Positions 1-7,940 of a DNA stretch of 27,729 nucleotides are shown here, in pieces. The notes under the pieces are model-generated. The model ran no database searches and was not told the DNA's origin. It saw only the letters and a program-made list of their open reading frames with translations. This stretch comes from a virus: positions 1-27,729 of the IMG/VR virus record IMGVR_UViG_3300025736_001639; one strand, given 5' to 3'. Position numbers and translations under genes: made by a program. The stretch's first letter is position 1. Every line of letters starts with the position of its first letter.

Positions 1-123
1 GGTCATATGTGGACACCAAGCACAAAGAATTTTGATCATGATATTAAACAATTATTAAGAGTAGAAAAACATAACTATTATCAAGAAACAAAAGAGGCTG
101 ATTGGTTATGTTATAAAAAATAA
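1..123 (+). CDS. 3' end of an unidentified protein (partial)
   Basis: An open frame enters from the left edge and ends with TAA at 121-123, giving the last 40 residues of a protein whose start lies outside the window. The tail is hydrophilic, with several Trp, Tyr, His and Lys residues, and ends WLCYKK. I recognise no motif. Only 4 nt separate its stop from the start of the next gene, so it is probably in the same transcript as the nucleotide-sugar genes that follow. It could be the end of another sugar- or methyl-transfer enzyme, but nothing visible proves that. Confidence 0.55.
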   Translation, partial: GHMWTPSTKNFDHDIKQLLRVEKHNYYQETKEADWLCYKK

Positions 124-127
124 TTAT

Positions 128-1036
128 ATGCGTGTAGCACTTACAGGTGCGGCTGGATTTATTGGCGGCCACCTAATGGAAAAATTATTAAAAGAAGGGA
201 ACGAAGTCAAAGGTATCGATAATTTTTGGCATGCCTCAAGAAACCCAATAAGAAAAAAGGTGGACAATAAAGATATTAGATACTATAAAATGATTGAACC
301 CTATGTTGAATGGGCTGATGTAGTCTGCCATGGTGCGGCACAAATCCATGTTGATCGTTCTAATGAAGACCCACACGAAACCATTGATATTAATGTAGGC
401 GGTACTACAAATATTTTAGAAGCTTGCAGGAAATATAAAAAGAAAATAGTATTTGCTTCTACTAGCGAGGTTTATGGAAGTGGAAAATCAGAAAAAATGA
501 ACGAAGATCATCCGTTAGACGCGCAATCAGTTTATGGTGCTTCAAAAGTTGCCGGCGACAGACTTTGTAAGGCCTATAGAGATACTTATGGATTAGACGT
601 AACTATATTGCGGAACTTTAATACTTTTGGGCCATATCAAAACATGGAAAGCTACGGAGGAGTAATAGCAAAATTCACCTATGCTGCGCTTCAAAACAAA
701 AACTTGACCATATATGGCACAGGAGAGCAAAAAAGGGACTACATGTGGATTTCAGACGCCCTAGAGGGGTATCAGATGTGCTTTGAGAATGATATTGATG
801 TGATAAATGTAGGAAGTGGCAAAACAATCTCAATTAATGAGATAGCTGAAATGATTATTAAGATAACAGAATCTAAAGGCAAGATTATTCATGGTCCGGC
901 TAGACCAGGAGAAGTACAAATGTTATGTGCTGATATTACTAAAGCTAAGAAATATGGATTTAATCCTTCTACTAATTTTGAAAAACACTTAGCAAGTTAT
1001 ATTCAATGGTTTAAACAAAATATGAGTATTAATTAA
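128..1036 (+). CDS. NAD-dependent sugar-nucleotide epimerase/dehydratase (extended SDR)
   Basis: A 302-residue extended short-chain dehydrogenase, of the group that includes UDP-glucose 4-epimerase and dTDP-glucose 4,6-dehydratase. The N-terminal Rossmann motif is G7-A-A-G10-F-I-G13. The active site shows the Ser/Thr segment ASTSEVYG (110-117) and Y136-x3-K140 in YGASK. The RNFNTFGPYQ stretch near 200 is the usual substrate-side motif. Length is normal for the family, so the gene looks intact. It is a soluble enzyme acting on a nucleoside-diphosphate sugar; the exact substrate cannot be read from sequence. The start is in an A/T-rich context (TATATG) with no Shine-Dalgarno. It sits 7 nt before another SDR, suggesting one pathway. 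Family assignment is firm; the reaction is not. Confidence 0.9.
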   Translation: MRVALTGAAGFIGGHLMEKLLKEGNEVKGIDNFWHASRNPIRKKVDNKDIRYYKMIEPYVEWADVVCHGAAQIHVDRSNEDPHETIDINVGGTTNILEACRKYKKKIVFASTSEVYGSGKSEKMNEDHPLDAQSVYGASKVAGDRLCKAYRDTYGLDVTILRNFNTFGPYQNMESYGGVIAKFTYAALQNKNLTIYGTGEQKRDYMWISDALEGYQMCFENDIDVINVGSGKTISINEIAEMIIKITESKGKIIHGPARPGEVQMLCADITKAKKYGFNPSTNFEKHLASYIQWFKQNMSIN

Positions 1037-1043
1037 AAAAAAT

Positions 1044-2018
1044 ATGAAAAAAATCTTAATAACTGGTGTGGGGGGCTTTGTTTCTTCGCATTTAATAAAT
1101 TACATCTTAAAAGAACAAAAGGATTGTGAAATTGCTGGAATATATAGACGGCATGGAGTTGATTCTTTGCAACGCTTAAAAGAATTTGGAACGGAGGATA
1201 AGATAAAATTATATGAAGGCGACTTAACAAGTTATAATCGTGTTTGGCAAATACTAAAAGACTTTAAACCAGACATCATCTTTCATTTAGCTGCTCAAAG
1301 TTTTGTAAAAGTATCATGGGAAACTCCTGAACATACATTAACTAATAATATCGTAAGCCAACTTAATATTTTTGAAGCAGTAAAAAAATTAGAACTTGAT
1401 CCAGTAATTCAAATAGCAGGATCATCAGAAGAATATGGTATGGTAACACCTGATGAATGTCCGATGAAAGAAACTAATGATTTAAAGCCTTTGTCGCCAT
1501 ACGGAGTATCTAAGATAGCGCAAGATAAAATGGCTTATCAGTACTATAAGAGTTATGGATTAAAAACTGTTATTACTAGGGCGTTTAATCATGAAGGCCC
1601 AGGTCGTGGAAAAGAATTTGTTACTTCTGCCTTTGCCTCACAAATAGCAGACATTGAAATTAACAATAAGCCAGCAGTTATTGAAGTTGGCAATTTAGAA
1701 GCTGAAAGAGATTTTACAGATGTTAGAGATATGGTGCGCGCCTATTGGTTAGCAGTTAATAAATGTGAACATGGAGAAGCTTATAATATTGGATCAGGTG
1801 AGGCTCATAAAATTTCAGAAGTTCTTGAGGCTTTAGTTGGTGCTTCAAATATAGAAGGCTTAAAGGTTAATCAAAATCCTGACTTAATGCGACCATCTGA
1901 TGTGCCTTTATTATTAGCAGATTGTACTAAATTTCAAAAAGTAACGGGATGGAAACCAGAGATAAGCTTTGAGAAAATGTTAGCAGATCAATTAGAATAT
2001 TGGAAAAATAAAGTTTAA
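1044..2018 (+). CDS. GDP-mannose 4,6-dehydratase / GDP-4-keto-6-deoxymannose reductase family SDR
   Basis: A 324-residue extended SDR. The Rossmann motif TGVGGFVSSH (7-16) has Ser at the third glycine position. The catalytic set is SSEEYG around 127-132 and Y153-x3-K157 in SPYGVSK. The segments FNHEGPGRG and GNLEAERDFTDVRDMVRAY are typical of GDP-mannose-derived sugar enzymes, closer to the 4-keto-6-deoxymannose reductase (Rmd) branch than to true GMD. Family knowledge says these act on GDP-4-keto-6-deoxy-D-mannose in the cytosol. With the DegT aminotransferase downstream, a GDP-linked 6-deoxy or 4-amino-6-deoxy sugar is a reasonable inference. A true GMD is not in the window, so the host or upstream genes may supply it. 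The start is in a poly-A context (AAAAATATG). Confidence 0.85.
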   Translation: MKKILITGVGGFVSSHLINYILKEQKDCEIAGIYRRHGVDSLQRLKEFGTEDKIKLYEGDLTSYNRVWQILKDFKPDIIFHLAAQSFVKVSWETPEHTLTNNIVSQLNIFEAVKKLELDPVIQIAGSSEEYGMVTPDECPMKETNDLKPLSPYGVSKIAQDKMAYQYYKSYGLKTVITRAFNHEGPGRGKEFVTSAFASQIADIEINNKPAVIEVGNLEAERDFTDVRDMVRAYWLAVNKCEHGEAYNIGSGEAHKISEVLEALVGASNIEGLKVNQNPDLMRPSDVPLLLADCTKFQKVTGWKPEISFEKMLADQLEYWKNKV

Positions 2019-2027
2019 TAATTAATT

Positions 2028-2033
2028 GGAGGG
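2028..2033 (+). promoter_or_regulatory. Shine-Dalgarno sequence, rare in this window
   Basis: GGAGGG lies 3 nt before the ATG at 2037. It is the only strong Shine-Dalgarno sequence I find before a gene start here; nearly all other starts have A/T-rich leaders. It fixes the start of the 63-residue protein and suggests that gene is translated differently or came from another source. Confidence 0.7.
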
Positions 2034-2036
2034 ATT

Positions 2037-2228
2037 ATGCCAAAAATAATGAGGCCTGTATGTCATTGGTGTGGAACAATGACTGGATATAGAACTATAA
2101 AAATATCCGATCAAAATGTTTTATTATGCAAGTCCCATTATAATAAGTATAGAAAAGTAAAGAGGTACAAATTATTATTAATAGAATTTTATGAAAAAAA
2201 TACCATTTTACAGACGAGAGAAGAATAA
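2037..2228 (+). CDS. Small zinc-binding protein of unknown function
   Basis: A 63-residue basic protein. Cys9-x2-Cys12 (CHWC) and Cys31-x2-His34 (CKSH) can form one CCCH zinc site, as in treble-clef or zinc-ribbon modules. The segment after it is Lys/Arg/Tyr-rich and could contact nucleic acid. It is the only gene here with a clear Shine-Dalgarno sequence. Its last 38 nt overlap the start of the aminotransferase gene, so the two are probably translationally linked. I do not recognise a named family. It resembles the many small zinc-binding ORFs of phages, some of which come from HNH endonucleases, but no HNH motif remains. Confidence 0.65.
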   Translation: MPKIMRPVCHWCGTMTGYRTIKISDQNVLLCKSHYNKYRKVKRYKLLLIEFYEKNTILQTREE

Positions 2229-3252
2229 AAAAGAATTAAAACTATTAAAGGAAGTTCTATATAGCGGTATTTTAAGTCAAGGAGAAAATGTTGAGCAACT
2301 AGAAAAGGAGTTTGCTGAATATACTGGCTATAAATATGCGGTTGCGGTTAATAGTTGTACAAGCGCTATTCATTTATCGTTAGCTTATTTAAAACCAGAA
2401 GAGGCTACTATTCCTGGCATGACTTTTGTTTCTGTCGCTAATACTATTTTAAATTCAGGCATTGATCTTAAATTTGAAGATAAGTATTACGCCGGCCATG
2501 CTTATCCAATTAAAACTAAAAAAGGCAATATAATTGATTCAGCCCATGAAATTAAGCCAGTAGATGAAATATCAACACATTTTAAAAATACTCTATCTGT
2601 TTGTTATTCATTTTATCCTACTAAATTAATATCTTCAGCAGAAGGTGGAATGATTTGTACTAATAATGTTGAATTTGCTGAATGGGTAAAAAAGGCTAGA
2701 CTACATGGAATGTCAAGAGAAGGATATGATTATGACTATAGTGTAAAATTTCCAGGTTGGAAGATGAACATGACTGAAATTCAAGCAGTTTTAGCCCTTG
2801 AGCAGCTTAGAAATTTAGCTAAGATTAAACGAAAAATAGAAAAAATAAAGTTGCATTATGACGAAAAATTTGGTAAACTAAAGGCATCAGGATCAAGCCA
2901 ACACTTATATATTATAAAAGTTAAAAATAGAGACGACTTTATAAATTATATGAAGGCTAATGGCGTTGAGTGTTCAATTCACTTTAAACCGATTTTCCTA
3001 CAACCTGCCTACAAGGAATATAATGCTAAGGAATACTTACCTAAAACAAGAGACTTATATAAGGAAATTGTTAGCTTGCCTTATTATTCCGGATTAAAGC
3101 TTAAAGAACAACACAAAATAACTAAGCTAGTATTAGATTGGATTAATCCGAAAGAAAAAACATTTAAAATTGATGGGGGCATAACTACAAGAAGATATGG
3201 CTCTAGTATTCCTAAGACTACAAGCGATAAAAATATACATAAAAAAATATGA
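2191..3252 (+). CDS. DegT/DnrJ/EryC1/StrS-family PLP sugar aminotransferase, shortened form
   Basis: A 353-residue fold-type I PLP enzyme. The N-terminal block (SGILSQG near 25-31, then NSCTSAIHL) matches the family, though the usual SGT is SCT. D116-x2-H119 (IIDSAHE) is the PLP ring-binding pair. K145 in SFYPTKLISSAEGG is the Schiff-base lysine. The C-terminal domain has HLYIIKV and SIHFKP. These enzymes transaminate a keto-sugar nucleotide to an amino sugar. The stretch between PGMTF (75-79) and D116 looks some tens of residues shorter than usual, removing part of the large domain, and a basic tail follows residue 315. All key residues remain, so activity is likely. The stop overlaps the next ATG (ATGA). 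Confidence 0.88.
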   Translation: MKKIPFYRREKNKKELKLLKEVLYSGILSQGENVEQLEKEFAEYTGYKYAVAVNSCTSAIHLSLAYLKPEEATIPGMTFVSVANTILNSGIDLKFEDKYYAGHAYPIKTKKGNIIDSAHEIKPVDEISTHFKNTLSVCYSFYPTKLISSAEGGMICTNNVEFAEWVKKARLHGMSREGYDYDYSVKFPGWKMNMTEIQAVLALEQLRNLAKIKRKIEKIKLHYDEKFGKLKASGSSQHLYIIKVKNRDDFINYMKANGVECSIHFKPIFLQPAYKEYNAKEYLPKTRDLYKEIVSLPYYSGLKLKEQHKITKLVLDWINPKEKTFKIDGGITTRRYGSSIPKTTSDKNIHKKI

Positions 3253-3533
3253 CGAATTATCTTGAAAACATTGAAGAAACTATAAAAGACGGCTATTTAG
3301 CATACGAAAAATTAGTTAAAATAGAAGCTAAAGAAGTACAAAAAGAGGCATATATTAATAATAGAATAGAATATATTAGACTTAATTGTGAGGCAGAAGT
3401 CAAGCAAAAAGTTAAAAGAGTATTAAGAAGACAATTAAAGAAAAATGAATATTCTTATTTTAACAGATTAATTATAAGATTATTACTAAAGAAGCTTTGG
3501 AAGAATAAGGAAGTTAATTATTACTCTAAATAA
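3249..3533 (+). CDS. Small basic helical protein, unknown
   Basis: A 94-residue protein rich in Lys, Arg, Glu and Tyr, predicted by eye to be almost wholly alpha-helical. The C-terminal half is strongly basic (KVKRVLRRQLKK) and ends in an amphipathic Leu/Ile-rich helix. There is no signal peptide, membrane segment or cysteine motif. Its ATG overlaps the TGA of the aminotransferase gene (ATGA), the classic arrangement for translational coupling. Nucleic-acid binding is possible from composition alone, but this is inference and I recognise no family. Confidence 0.6.
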   Translation: MTNYLENIEETIKDGYLAYEKLVKIEAKEVQKEAYINNRIEYIRLNCEAEVKQKVKRVLRRQLKKNEYSYFNRLIIRLLLKKLWKNKEVNYYSK

Positions 3534-3534
3534 T

Positions 3535-4026
3535 ATGAATAAATACATACACGTTGAAACCCCAGATGAATGTAAAGCTGTTTTAGAGAAGATAGAGAGA
3601 GATTATCCTGAGGTTAGGTGGCATTGTAGTCAAGGCGGAGGAGTGCCTACTGAGTTTAATGAGTGGTGTGATCTTAAAGAAGAGACAGTTATAGCGATCG
3701 GATATAATGGGAAAAATGTGCTTTCGTCTTGGTACAGATCATTTTATGAAGAACGCGAAGGCAAGCCTATTATCTCAGCTCAAGAGTATTTAGGGGAAGA
3801 GGGCTTAGATAAAAAAGCCTCAGACTATGTAAAGGAAAGCTTTGGCGATGTTATAAAGGAATTATCCAAAGAAGAACCTACAGAGGAAGAGGAGCGGGAA
3901 ATGTCATTTAAAAGAAGAATGAGCTGTGGATTTAAACAAGAACCTACACCAGAAGAAGAGTTAACGGAAAAAAATGAATATCAACCAAGTTATTGTTCTA
4001 ATTGTGGACACAAAATAAATGATTAA
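3535..4026 (+). CDS. Hypothetical phage protein with acidic linker and C-terminal Cys motif
   Basis: A 163-residue protein in three parts. Residues 1-90 look globular with several Trp and Gly residues (CSQGGGVPTEFNEWCD, LSSWYRSFYEE). Residues 95-145 are Glu-rich and probably disordered. The end has CSNCGHK, half of a zinc ribbon. With only one CxxC the zinc site would need another cysteine pair or a partner chain. I do not recognise the N-terminal domain. The start follows AAATAATATG, typical for this window. Its last codons overlap the start of the next zinc-finger gene (ATGATTAA), suggesting coupled translation. Confidence 0.6.
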   Translation: MNKYIHVETPDECKAVLEKIERDYPEVRWHCSQGGGVPTEFNEWCDLKEETVIAIGYNGKNVLSSWYRSFYEEREGKPIISAQEYLGEEGLDKKASDYVKESFGDVIKELSKEEPTEEEEREMSFKRRMSCGFKQEPTPEEELTEKNEYQPSYCSNCGHKIND

Positions 4027-4195
4027 GCAATGTGAAATATGCGGTAAGGACTTTGACTGTAAGCCCAGCCAAGCTTGGAGGAGGCATCATTGTAGTAACC
4101 CATGTAGATATAAAAGCTTTAAAGGCTATAAGTTTAAAAAAGGCGAGAAAAAACCAGCGATAAGAAAAAAATATGACCCGAGTACAAAAACTTAA
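4019..4195 (+). CDS. Small zinc-finger protein, unknown
   Basis: A 58-residue ORF starting inside the last codons of the preceding gene. It encodes CEICGKDF, then HHCSNPC, giving C5-x2-C8 with H23/H24-C25-x4-C29, a treble-clef-like zinc finger, then a strongly basic tail. Similar modules occur at the N-terminus of phage HNH endonucleases; the endonuclease at 10216-10743 begins with a comparable CEVCG/CSVSC finger. This small gene may therefore be a remnant or stand-alone relative of such a finger. The overlap with both neighbours and the poly-Lys tail fit the local style. Confidence 0.6.
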   Translation: MIKQCEICGKDFDCKPSQAWRRHHCSNPCRYKSFKGYKFKKGEKKPAIRKKYDPSTKT

Positions 4196-4307
4196 ACTAG
4201 CTATTAAGAAATGCCGGAAGGAAAAGAAATTTCATCTAGCCGATCAATTTACTTGCGAATTAAAAAAGATATATAAAAATAGAAGAAAAAAATATGAAAA
4301 TAATTAA
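4173..4307 (+). CDS. Very small basic protein, unknown
   Basis: A 44-residue ORF with a start in the local style (GAAAAAAATATG), overlapping the gene before by 23 nt and the gene after by 14 nt. About one third of residues are Lys or Arg; two Cys (14 and 28) and one His are present but form no clear zinc site. I cannot assign a function. The evidence that it is real is the start context, the chained overlaps and the absence of any other coding frame in this stretch. Confidence 0.45.
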   Translation: MTRVQKLKLAIKKCRKEKKFHLADQFTCELKKIYKNRRKKYENN

Positions 4308-4500
4308 TCTAGAATTTAGAGCTAGAGTAAAAGAAAAATGGTTTTATCAAAAAGATCAGCACCTTACTTCATTTTTAAGGCGAGTATTAACATTAAATGG
4401 AGTAGCGCATCCTACATATCTTGGAAAGGATTTAGAGAAATATTTGCAGATTAAAATAGATGGCGAATGGGTACAATGTAGATTTAATCCAAGCATATGA
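4294..4500 (+). CDS. Hypothetical small protein
   Basis: A 68-residue protein of mixed composition with an Arg/Lys-rich first half (RARVKEKW, FLRRVL) and a beta-like second half (LQIKIDGEWVQCRF). It starts at AAAAATATG and ends in TGA, a rare stop here. The opening INLEFRARVKEKW faintly recalls YopX-type phage proteins, but the similarity is too short to rely on. It belongs to the run of small genes between the sugar genes and the methyltransferase. Confidence 0.5.
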   Translation: MKIINLEFRARVKEKWFYQKDQHLTSFLRRVLTLNGVAHPTYLGKDLEKYLQIKIDGEWVQCRFNPSI

Positions 4501-4516
4501 AATAAATAATAAAACT

Positions 4517-4657
4517 ATGAAAGTAAAAAAAGTAAATTTTAGTAAAGATAAATGGGGATTATATATAACTCCATTAATTGGTTATTCTAATATCCCAGAA
4601 GAAGGTAGAACAATTTGGGTTGGGTGGTTAAGATGGTTATTAACAATTTATTATTAA
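4517..4657 (+). CDS. Hypothetical 46-residue protein
   Basis: A small ORF whose ATG follows AATAAAACT, the same leader used by the genes at 17984 and 22878. A longer reading from the ATG at 4460 would overlap the preceding gene by 41 nt, so I prefer the 4517 start. The product is basic at the start and Trp/Tyr/Leu-rich at the end (WVGWLRWLL), which could be a short amphipathic or membrane-associated helix. No family is recognised. Confidence 0.4.
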   Translation: MKVKKVNFSKDKWGLYITPLIGYSNIPEEGRTIWVGWLRWLLTIYY

Positions 4658-4667
4658 AAAATAGTAT

Positions 4668-4877
4668 ATGAAAAAAACTAACACAATCAATGGTATTGAA
4701 ATTAAGACAACAACCGTAGAAGAGAAAAAATTAATTGGTGAGAAAGTTCAAGAAATTCGTCAAAAATATAAAAAAGGTAAACATGGTATTGGGAATATTT
4801 TAGCAGAAGAATATCAAGTAACTCCAGCTGTTATATCGGAGATAATAAATAAAAAAAGAAATTATGGATACTATTAA
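4668..4877 (+). CDS. Small helix-turn-helix-like protein
   Basis: A 69-residue basic protein. The second half (about 40-65) reads as a helix-turn-helix: GIGNILAEEY, a turn, then VTPAVISEIINKK as a recognition helix. The first half contains a charged helix around EEKKLIGEKVQEIRQKY. This suggests a sequence-specific DNA-binding protein, perhaps a regulator or an endonuclease-derived DNA-binding module. It overlaps the start of the methyltransferase gene by 14 nt, so the two are likely translated together. The HTH call rests on pattern only. Confidence 0.55.
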   Translation: MKKTNTINGIEIKTTTVEEKKLIGEKVQEIRQKYKKGKHGIGNILAEEYQVTPAVISEIINKKRNYGYY

Positions 4878-6078
4878 AATAGATAAGTTGATACCATATA
4901 ATCGTAATGCCAAGAAACATAATACTAAGCAAGTCAAAAGTGTAGCAGATAGTATTAAAAGATTTGGATTTGTTCAACCGATTGTTATAGACAAAAACAA
5001 TGAAATTGTTATTGGTCATTGTAGATTAGAGGCGGCAAAGATATTAGGACTTAAAGAAGTCCCTATTATAAGTGTTGAAAATCTAACAGATAAAGAAGTT
5101 AAATCATTGAGATTAGCCGATAATAAGTTAAATGAGAGTGACTGGAATCTTGATTTAGTAATAGAAGATTTAAAAGAACTAGATGAAGACTTACTTGATT
5201 TAACCGGGTTTGATAATGATTTAATTATTGAAGAAGACGAAAAAGATGATGAAGTTCCTAATGTACCAGATGAACCAAGTAGTAAGTTAGGGGATATTTA
5301 TCAATTAGGAAATCATAAGATAATGTGTGGCGATAGCACTAAGATTGAAGATGTAGAGAATTTAATGGCTCTGAAGAAAGCAGATTTAGTAGTTACAGAT
5401 CCTCCGTATAATACAGGGATGCAAGGAAAAGGAAATACATTCGATTATGATTGGACAAAAAAGAAAGAGAAAGCCAGGCTTCCTCACATGTTTGATGATA
5501 AAATAGAAAATTGGCCAGAATTTATAAGCGACTTTTTAAATAATTACATAGCAGTAACAAAGGGAGAGTGTGCTTATTATGTATTTATAGACTGGCGTAA
5601 GGTACAAGATATAAAATCGGCAATGGAAAAAGTAATGGATGTTAAGAATGTTATTGTATGGGACAAAAAGGTTCATGGCTTAGGAAGCGACTATAAATCT
5701 ACTTATGAATTATGTGTAGTAGGTAAAAGAGGTAAGCCAGAAATTAAAAATCGTTATGGGCTAGACTATCAAGATATTTGGAGACTACAAAGAGAAATGG
5801 GAAGGAATAAAATGCACGCTACCGTTAAGCCGATTGAATTATTAGAAAAACCAATTAAACATGCTAGCAAGGAAGATGACATAGTATTAGATTTGTTCCT
5901 AGGGAGCGGAAGTACTCTAATAGCTTGTGAAAAAACAAATAGAATATGTTACGGAATGGAACTTGATCCACGATATATTTCAGTAATTTTGGATAGGTGG
6001 CAAGAATATACTGGAAATGAAGCTATTAGATTAAATGATAATAAAAAGTGGAATGAAATAAAAGAAAATAAGTTATAA
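4864..6078 (+). CDS. ParB-like nuclease domain fused to DNA methyltransferase (N6-adenine/N4-cytosine type)
   Basis: A 404-residue two-domain protein. Residues about 5-75 are a ParB/sulfiredoxin-like domain with PYNRNAKKH, SIKRFGFVQPI and the GHCR motif (51-54). Residues about 145-385 are an amino-methyltransferase. The catalytic motif IV DPPY is at 179-182, HATVKP at 318-323, and the AdoMet-binding motif I (LDLFLGSGS) at about 342-350. Motif IV before motif I marks the beta class. These proteins methylate an exocyclic amino group in DNA using AdoMet, and the fusion is common in phages and mobile elements. It may protect phage DNA or mark packaging sites; no restriction partner is in the window. 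Length is normal and motifs are complete. Confidence 0.92.
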   Translation: MDTIKIDKLIPYNRNAKKHNTKQVKSVADSIKRFGFVQPIVIDKNNEIVIGHCRLEAAKILGLKEVPIISVENLTDKEVKSLRLADNKLNESDWNLDLVIEDLKELDEDLLDLTGFDNDLIIEEDEKDDEVPNVPDEPSSKLGDIYQLGNHKIMCGDSTKIEDVENLMALKKADLVVTDPPYNTGMQGKGNTFDYDWTKKKEKARLPHMFDDKIENWPEFISDFLNNYIAVTKGECAYYVFIDWRKVQDIKSAMEKVMDVKNVIVWDKKVHGLGSDYKSTYELCVVGKRGKPEIKNRYGLDYQDIWRLQREMGRNKMHATVKPIELLEKPIKHASKEDDIVLDLFLGSGSTLIACEKTNRICYGMELDPRYISVILDRWQEYTGNEAIRLNDNKKWNEIKENKL

Positions 6079-6082
6079 ATAT

Positions 6083-6517
6083 ATGAATGAAGAAGAAAAG
6101 CCCGAAAATAAACCGAAAAAATCCGAATACCAAGAAAAACCAGGTGGATTATTTAAAGAAGGTAACCCTGGAGGTGGCCGTCCAAAAGGTTCTGTTTCAG
6201 TTGTAGACGCTATTAAGCGCAAACTACAAGAAATACCAAAGGATAAGAAAAGACCTTATTTAGAATACTTAGTAGACGCCTTATTTGCTAAAGCCATAAA
6301 GGGTGGAGATATACAAGCGATGAAAGACATTATAAATAGAGTTGATGGAATGCCTAAACAAACAATTGATTCAAATGTAAATGACAAAAGAGAAAAGCCA
6401 GAAGAAGTCGCCGACATTGAAGAAGAAGCAGTCAGAGTTCTCGATGAAATTGCAGAAATTGAAGATAGAGAAAAAGCAATCGCTGAGGATAATAACGGAG
6501 CGACTGATAAAAAATAA
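6083..6517 (+). CDS. DUF5681-like protein, candidate small terminase subunit
   Basis: A 144-residue protein directly before the large terminase. Residues 23-38 carry FKEGNPGGGRPKGSVS, the signature of DUF5681-type phage proteins. Next comes a helical segment (VVDAIKRKLQEIP, YLVDALFAKAIKGGDIQAMKDIINR), then an acidic tail (EEVADIEEEAVRVLDEIAEIEDRE). Position and domain make a DNA-recognition or small-terminase role likely, but DUF5681 proteins are not proven terminases. Its 3' end overlaps the start region of the large terminase, whose start is unclear. The GRPKG stretch resembles an AT-hook and could touch the DNA minor groove. Confidence 0.75.
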   Translation: MNEEEKPENKPKKSEYQEKPGGLFKEGNPGGGRPKGSVSVVDAIKRKLQEIPKDKKRPYLEYLVDALFAKAIKGGDIQAMKDIINRVDGMPKQTIDSNVNDKREKPEEVADIEEEAVRVLDEIAEIEDREKAIAEDNNGATDKK

Positions 6518-7931
6518 GGCTAGATTTAGTTTTAGCTTTTTTGTTAATGAAATATTTAGCAAGAGTTTTGATAAATTTATAGATGGTAAATACATTGATA
6601 GTGTATGTGATTTTTTACAGGAGAGTACAAGATCGGTAAGGATAGCCCCTAGGGATCATTTTAAATCTACCAGTCTATATGCTCATTTTATGTGGCAGAT
6701 ATGGAAGGCAAGATATATTCCACAAAACATTGAAGGGCACTATTTTAGTTATCAGTCTGGGATGTCCTCTTATCATATTCAAAAGATAAAAGAAATGATA
6801 AGGAATAATCCATACTTTGACGACTTAACTGACTTAAAGGAAATTTCTGAAAGCACTTGTAAATATACATGGGATGGAATACATTATATAACATTAGAAC
6901 CTCATGGCCTATTAGCCTTTAAACGTGGTATTCATTGTGACTTAGTATACATAGATGATCCGTTTCAAGACCCAGAGAATAAAATGCTATTAACAAATAT
7001 CTATAAGATTAATAAGATTTTTGTTAGTAACATAATGGATATGCCTAAAAAGGGTGGCGGACTACATTGTTGTGGAACACCTCAGACAACAACCGATTTC
7101 TTCTTTGATAAGAAAGTGACCAAACGTTTCAATACAAAGTTCCAACCTGCTATCGTTTCTGATAAACAAAAGATAGCTTTATGGCCGGAGCATTTAAACT
7201 ATAAAGAGTTAAAGCTTAGACAAGAAGAAAGAGGGCTTAATTTATTTAGCCAGGAATATCTTTGTATGCCTGTTTATTCCTCTGAAAGTTTTATAAATCT
7301 TGACAGATTAAATGAAACCGTAAATAAAGATTTGCCAAATTCAAGGATAACAGATACAATTAAACACGTAGATAAAGTCTTCGGTGGTTGGGATTTAGGT
7401 AAAAAGGTTCATCCCTCTCATTTCGCTGTTTTCAAAAAAGATGGAGACAAAGCGATAATGATCCATCATAAGTTTATGGACAATTGGGACTATTCAAATG
7501 GTACAGAATATGATCCGGATAATCAAACACAGATTGAATACATTAAATTGGCTATAAAGCAATGGGGAATAAATACAGTTTATTATGATTCTACTAGAGG
7601 AGAACTAGAATCATTCGCTGAACAAAATTTATTACCACCAGCGTTAGAACCTGTTATTTTCAATACTAATACTAAAATGTCAATGGCGACTAAGCTTGAT
7701 AGCATGGTCACTCAGAAGAGAATAGAACTAATTGATGACAATAGATTATTAAATCAAATCGTAGCAGTCACAAATGATTTAAAGGCTATTGAATCACCAG
7801 AGGGTCATGGAGATTCTTTCTGGTCAGTTGCTCTCTGTATGTTTGGTCATTGGGACACAGGCGGTAGTGCGTCATTGAGTACCGGGGGAAGAAGTGTCAT
7901 GGAAAGTGATACGATTCCTGAAGGTTTTTAA
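6444..7931 (+). CDS. terL: Terminase large subunit
   Basis: The DNA-packaging motor: an N-terminal ATPase and a C-terminal RNase H-like nuclease, about 495 residues from the chosen ATG. APRDHFKST (68-76) is the Walker A, with Phe where Gly is usual. LVYIDDP (167-173) is Walker B, followed by CCGTPQTT as the coupling motif. Nuclease acidic residues are in GGWDLG (D317), YYDSTRG (D382) and HGDSFW (about D457). The start is uncertain: the frame is open from an ATG at 6381, but that overlaps the preceding gene by 137 nt. ATG 6444 still overlaps by 74 nt; TTG 6459 or CTG 6504 (after GGAG) are alternatives. Conserved sequence begins only near 6520. Confidence 0.9.
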   Translation: MKLQKLKIEKKQSLRIITERLIKNKARFSFSFFVNEIFSKSFDKFIDGKYIDSVCDFLQESTRSVRIAPRDHFKSTSLYAHFMWQIWKARYIPQNIEGHYFSYQSGMSSYHIQKIKEMIRNNPYFDDLTDLKEISESTCKYTWDGIHYITLEPHGLLAFKRGIHCDLVYIDDPFQDPENKMLLTNIYKINKIFVSNIMDMPKKGGGLHCCGTPQTTTDFFFDKKVTKRFNTKFQPAIVSDKQKIALWPEHLNYKELKLRQEERGLNLFSQEYLCMPVYSSESFINLDRLNETVNKDLPNSRITDTIKHVDKVFGGWDLGKKVHPSHFAVFKKDGDKAIMIHHKFMDNWDYSNGTEYDPDNQTQIEYIKLAIKQWGINTVYYDSTRGELESFAEQNLLPPALEPVIFNTNTKMSMATKLDSMVTQKRIELIDDNRLLNQIVAVTNDLKAIESPEGHGDSFWSVALCMFGHWDTGGSASLSTGGRSVMESDTIPEGF

Positions 7932-7940
7932 TAAAAAAAT

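Noticed and set aside
4460-4516. Upstream start for the small protein at 4517
   Set aside because: The longer form overlaps the preceding gene by 41 nt, while ATG 4517 has the repeated AAAACTATG leader.
6381-6517. Terminase start at the ATG at 6381
   Set aside because: It would overlap the preceding gene by 137 nt, and the first 40 or so residues are low-complexity Lys/Glu/Ser sequence produced by the other frame. A later start is more likely.
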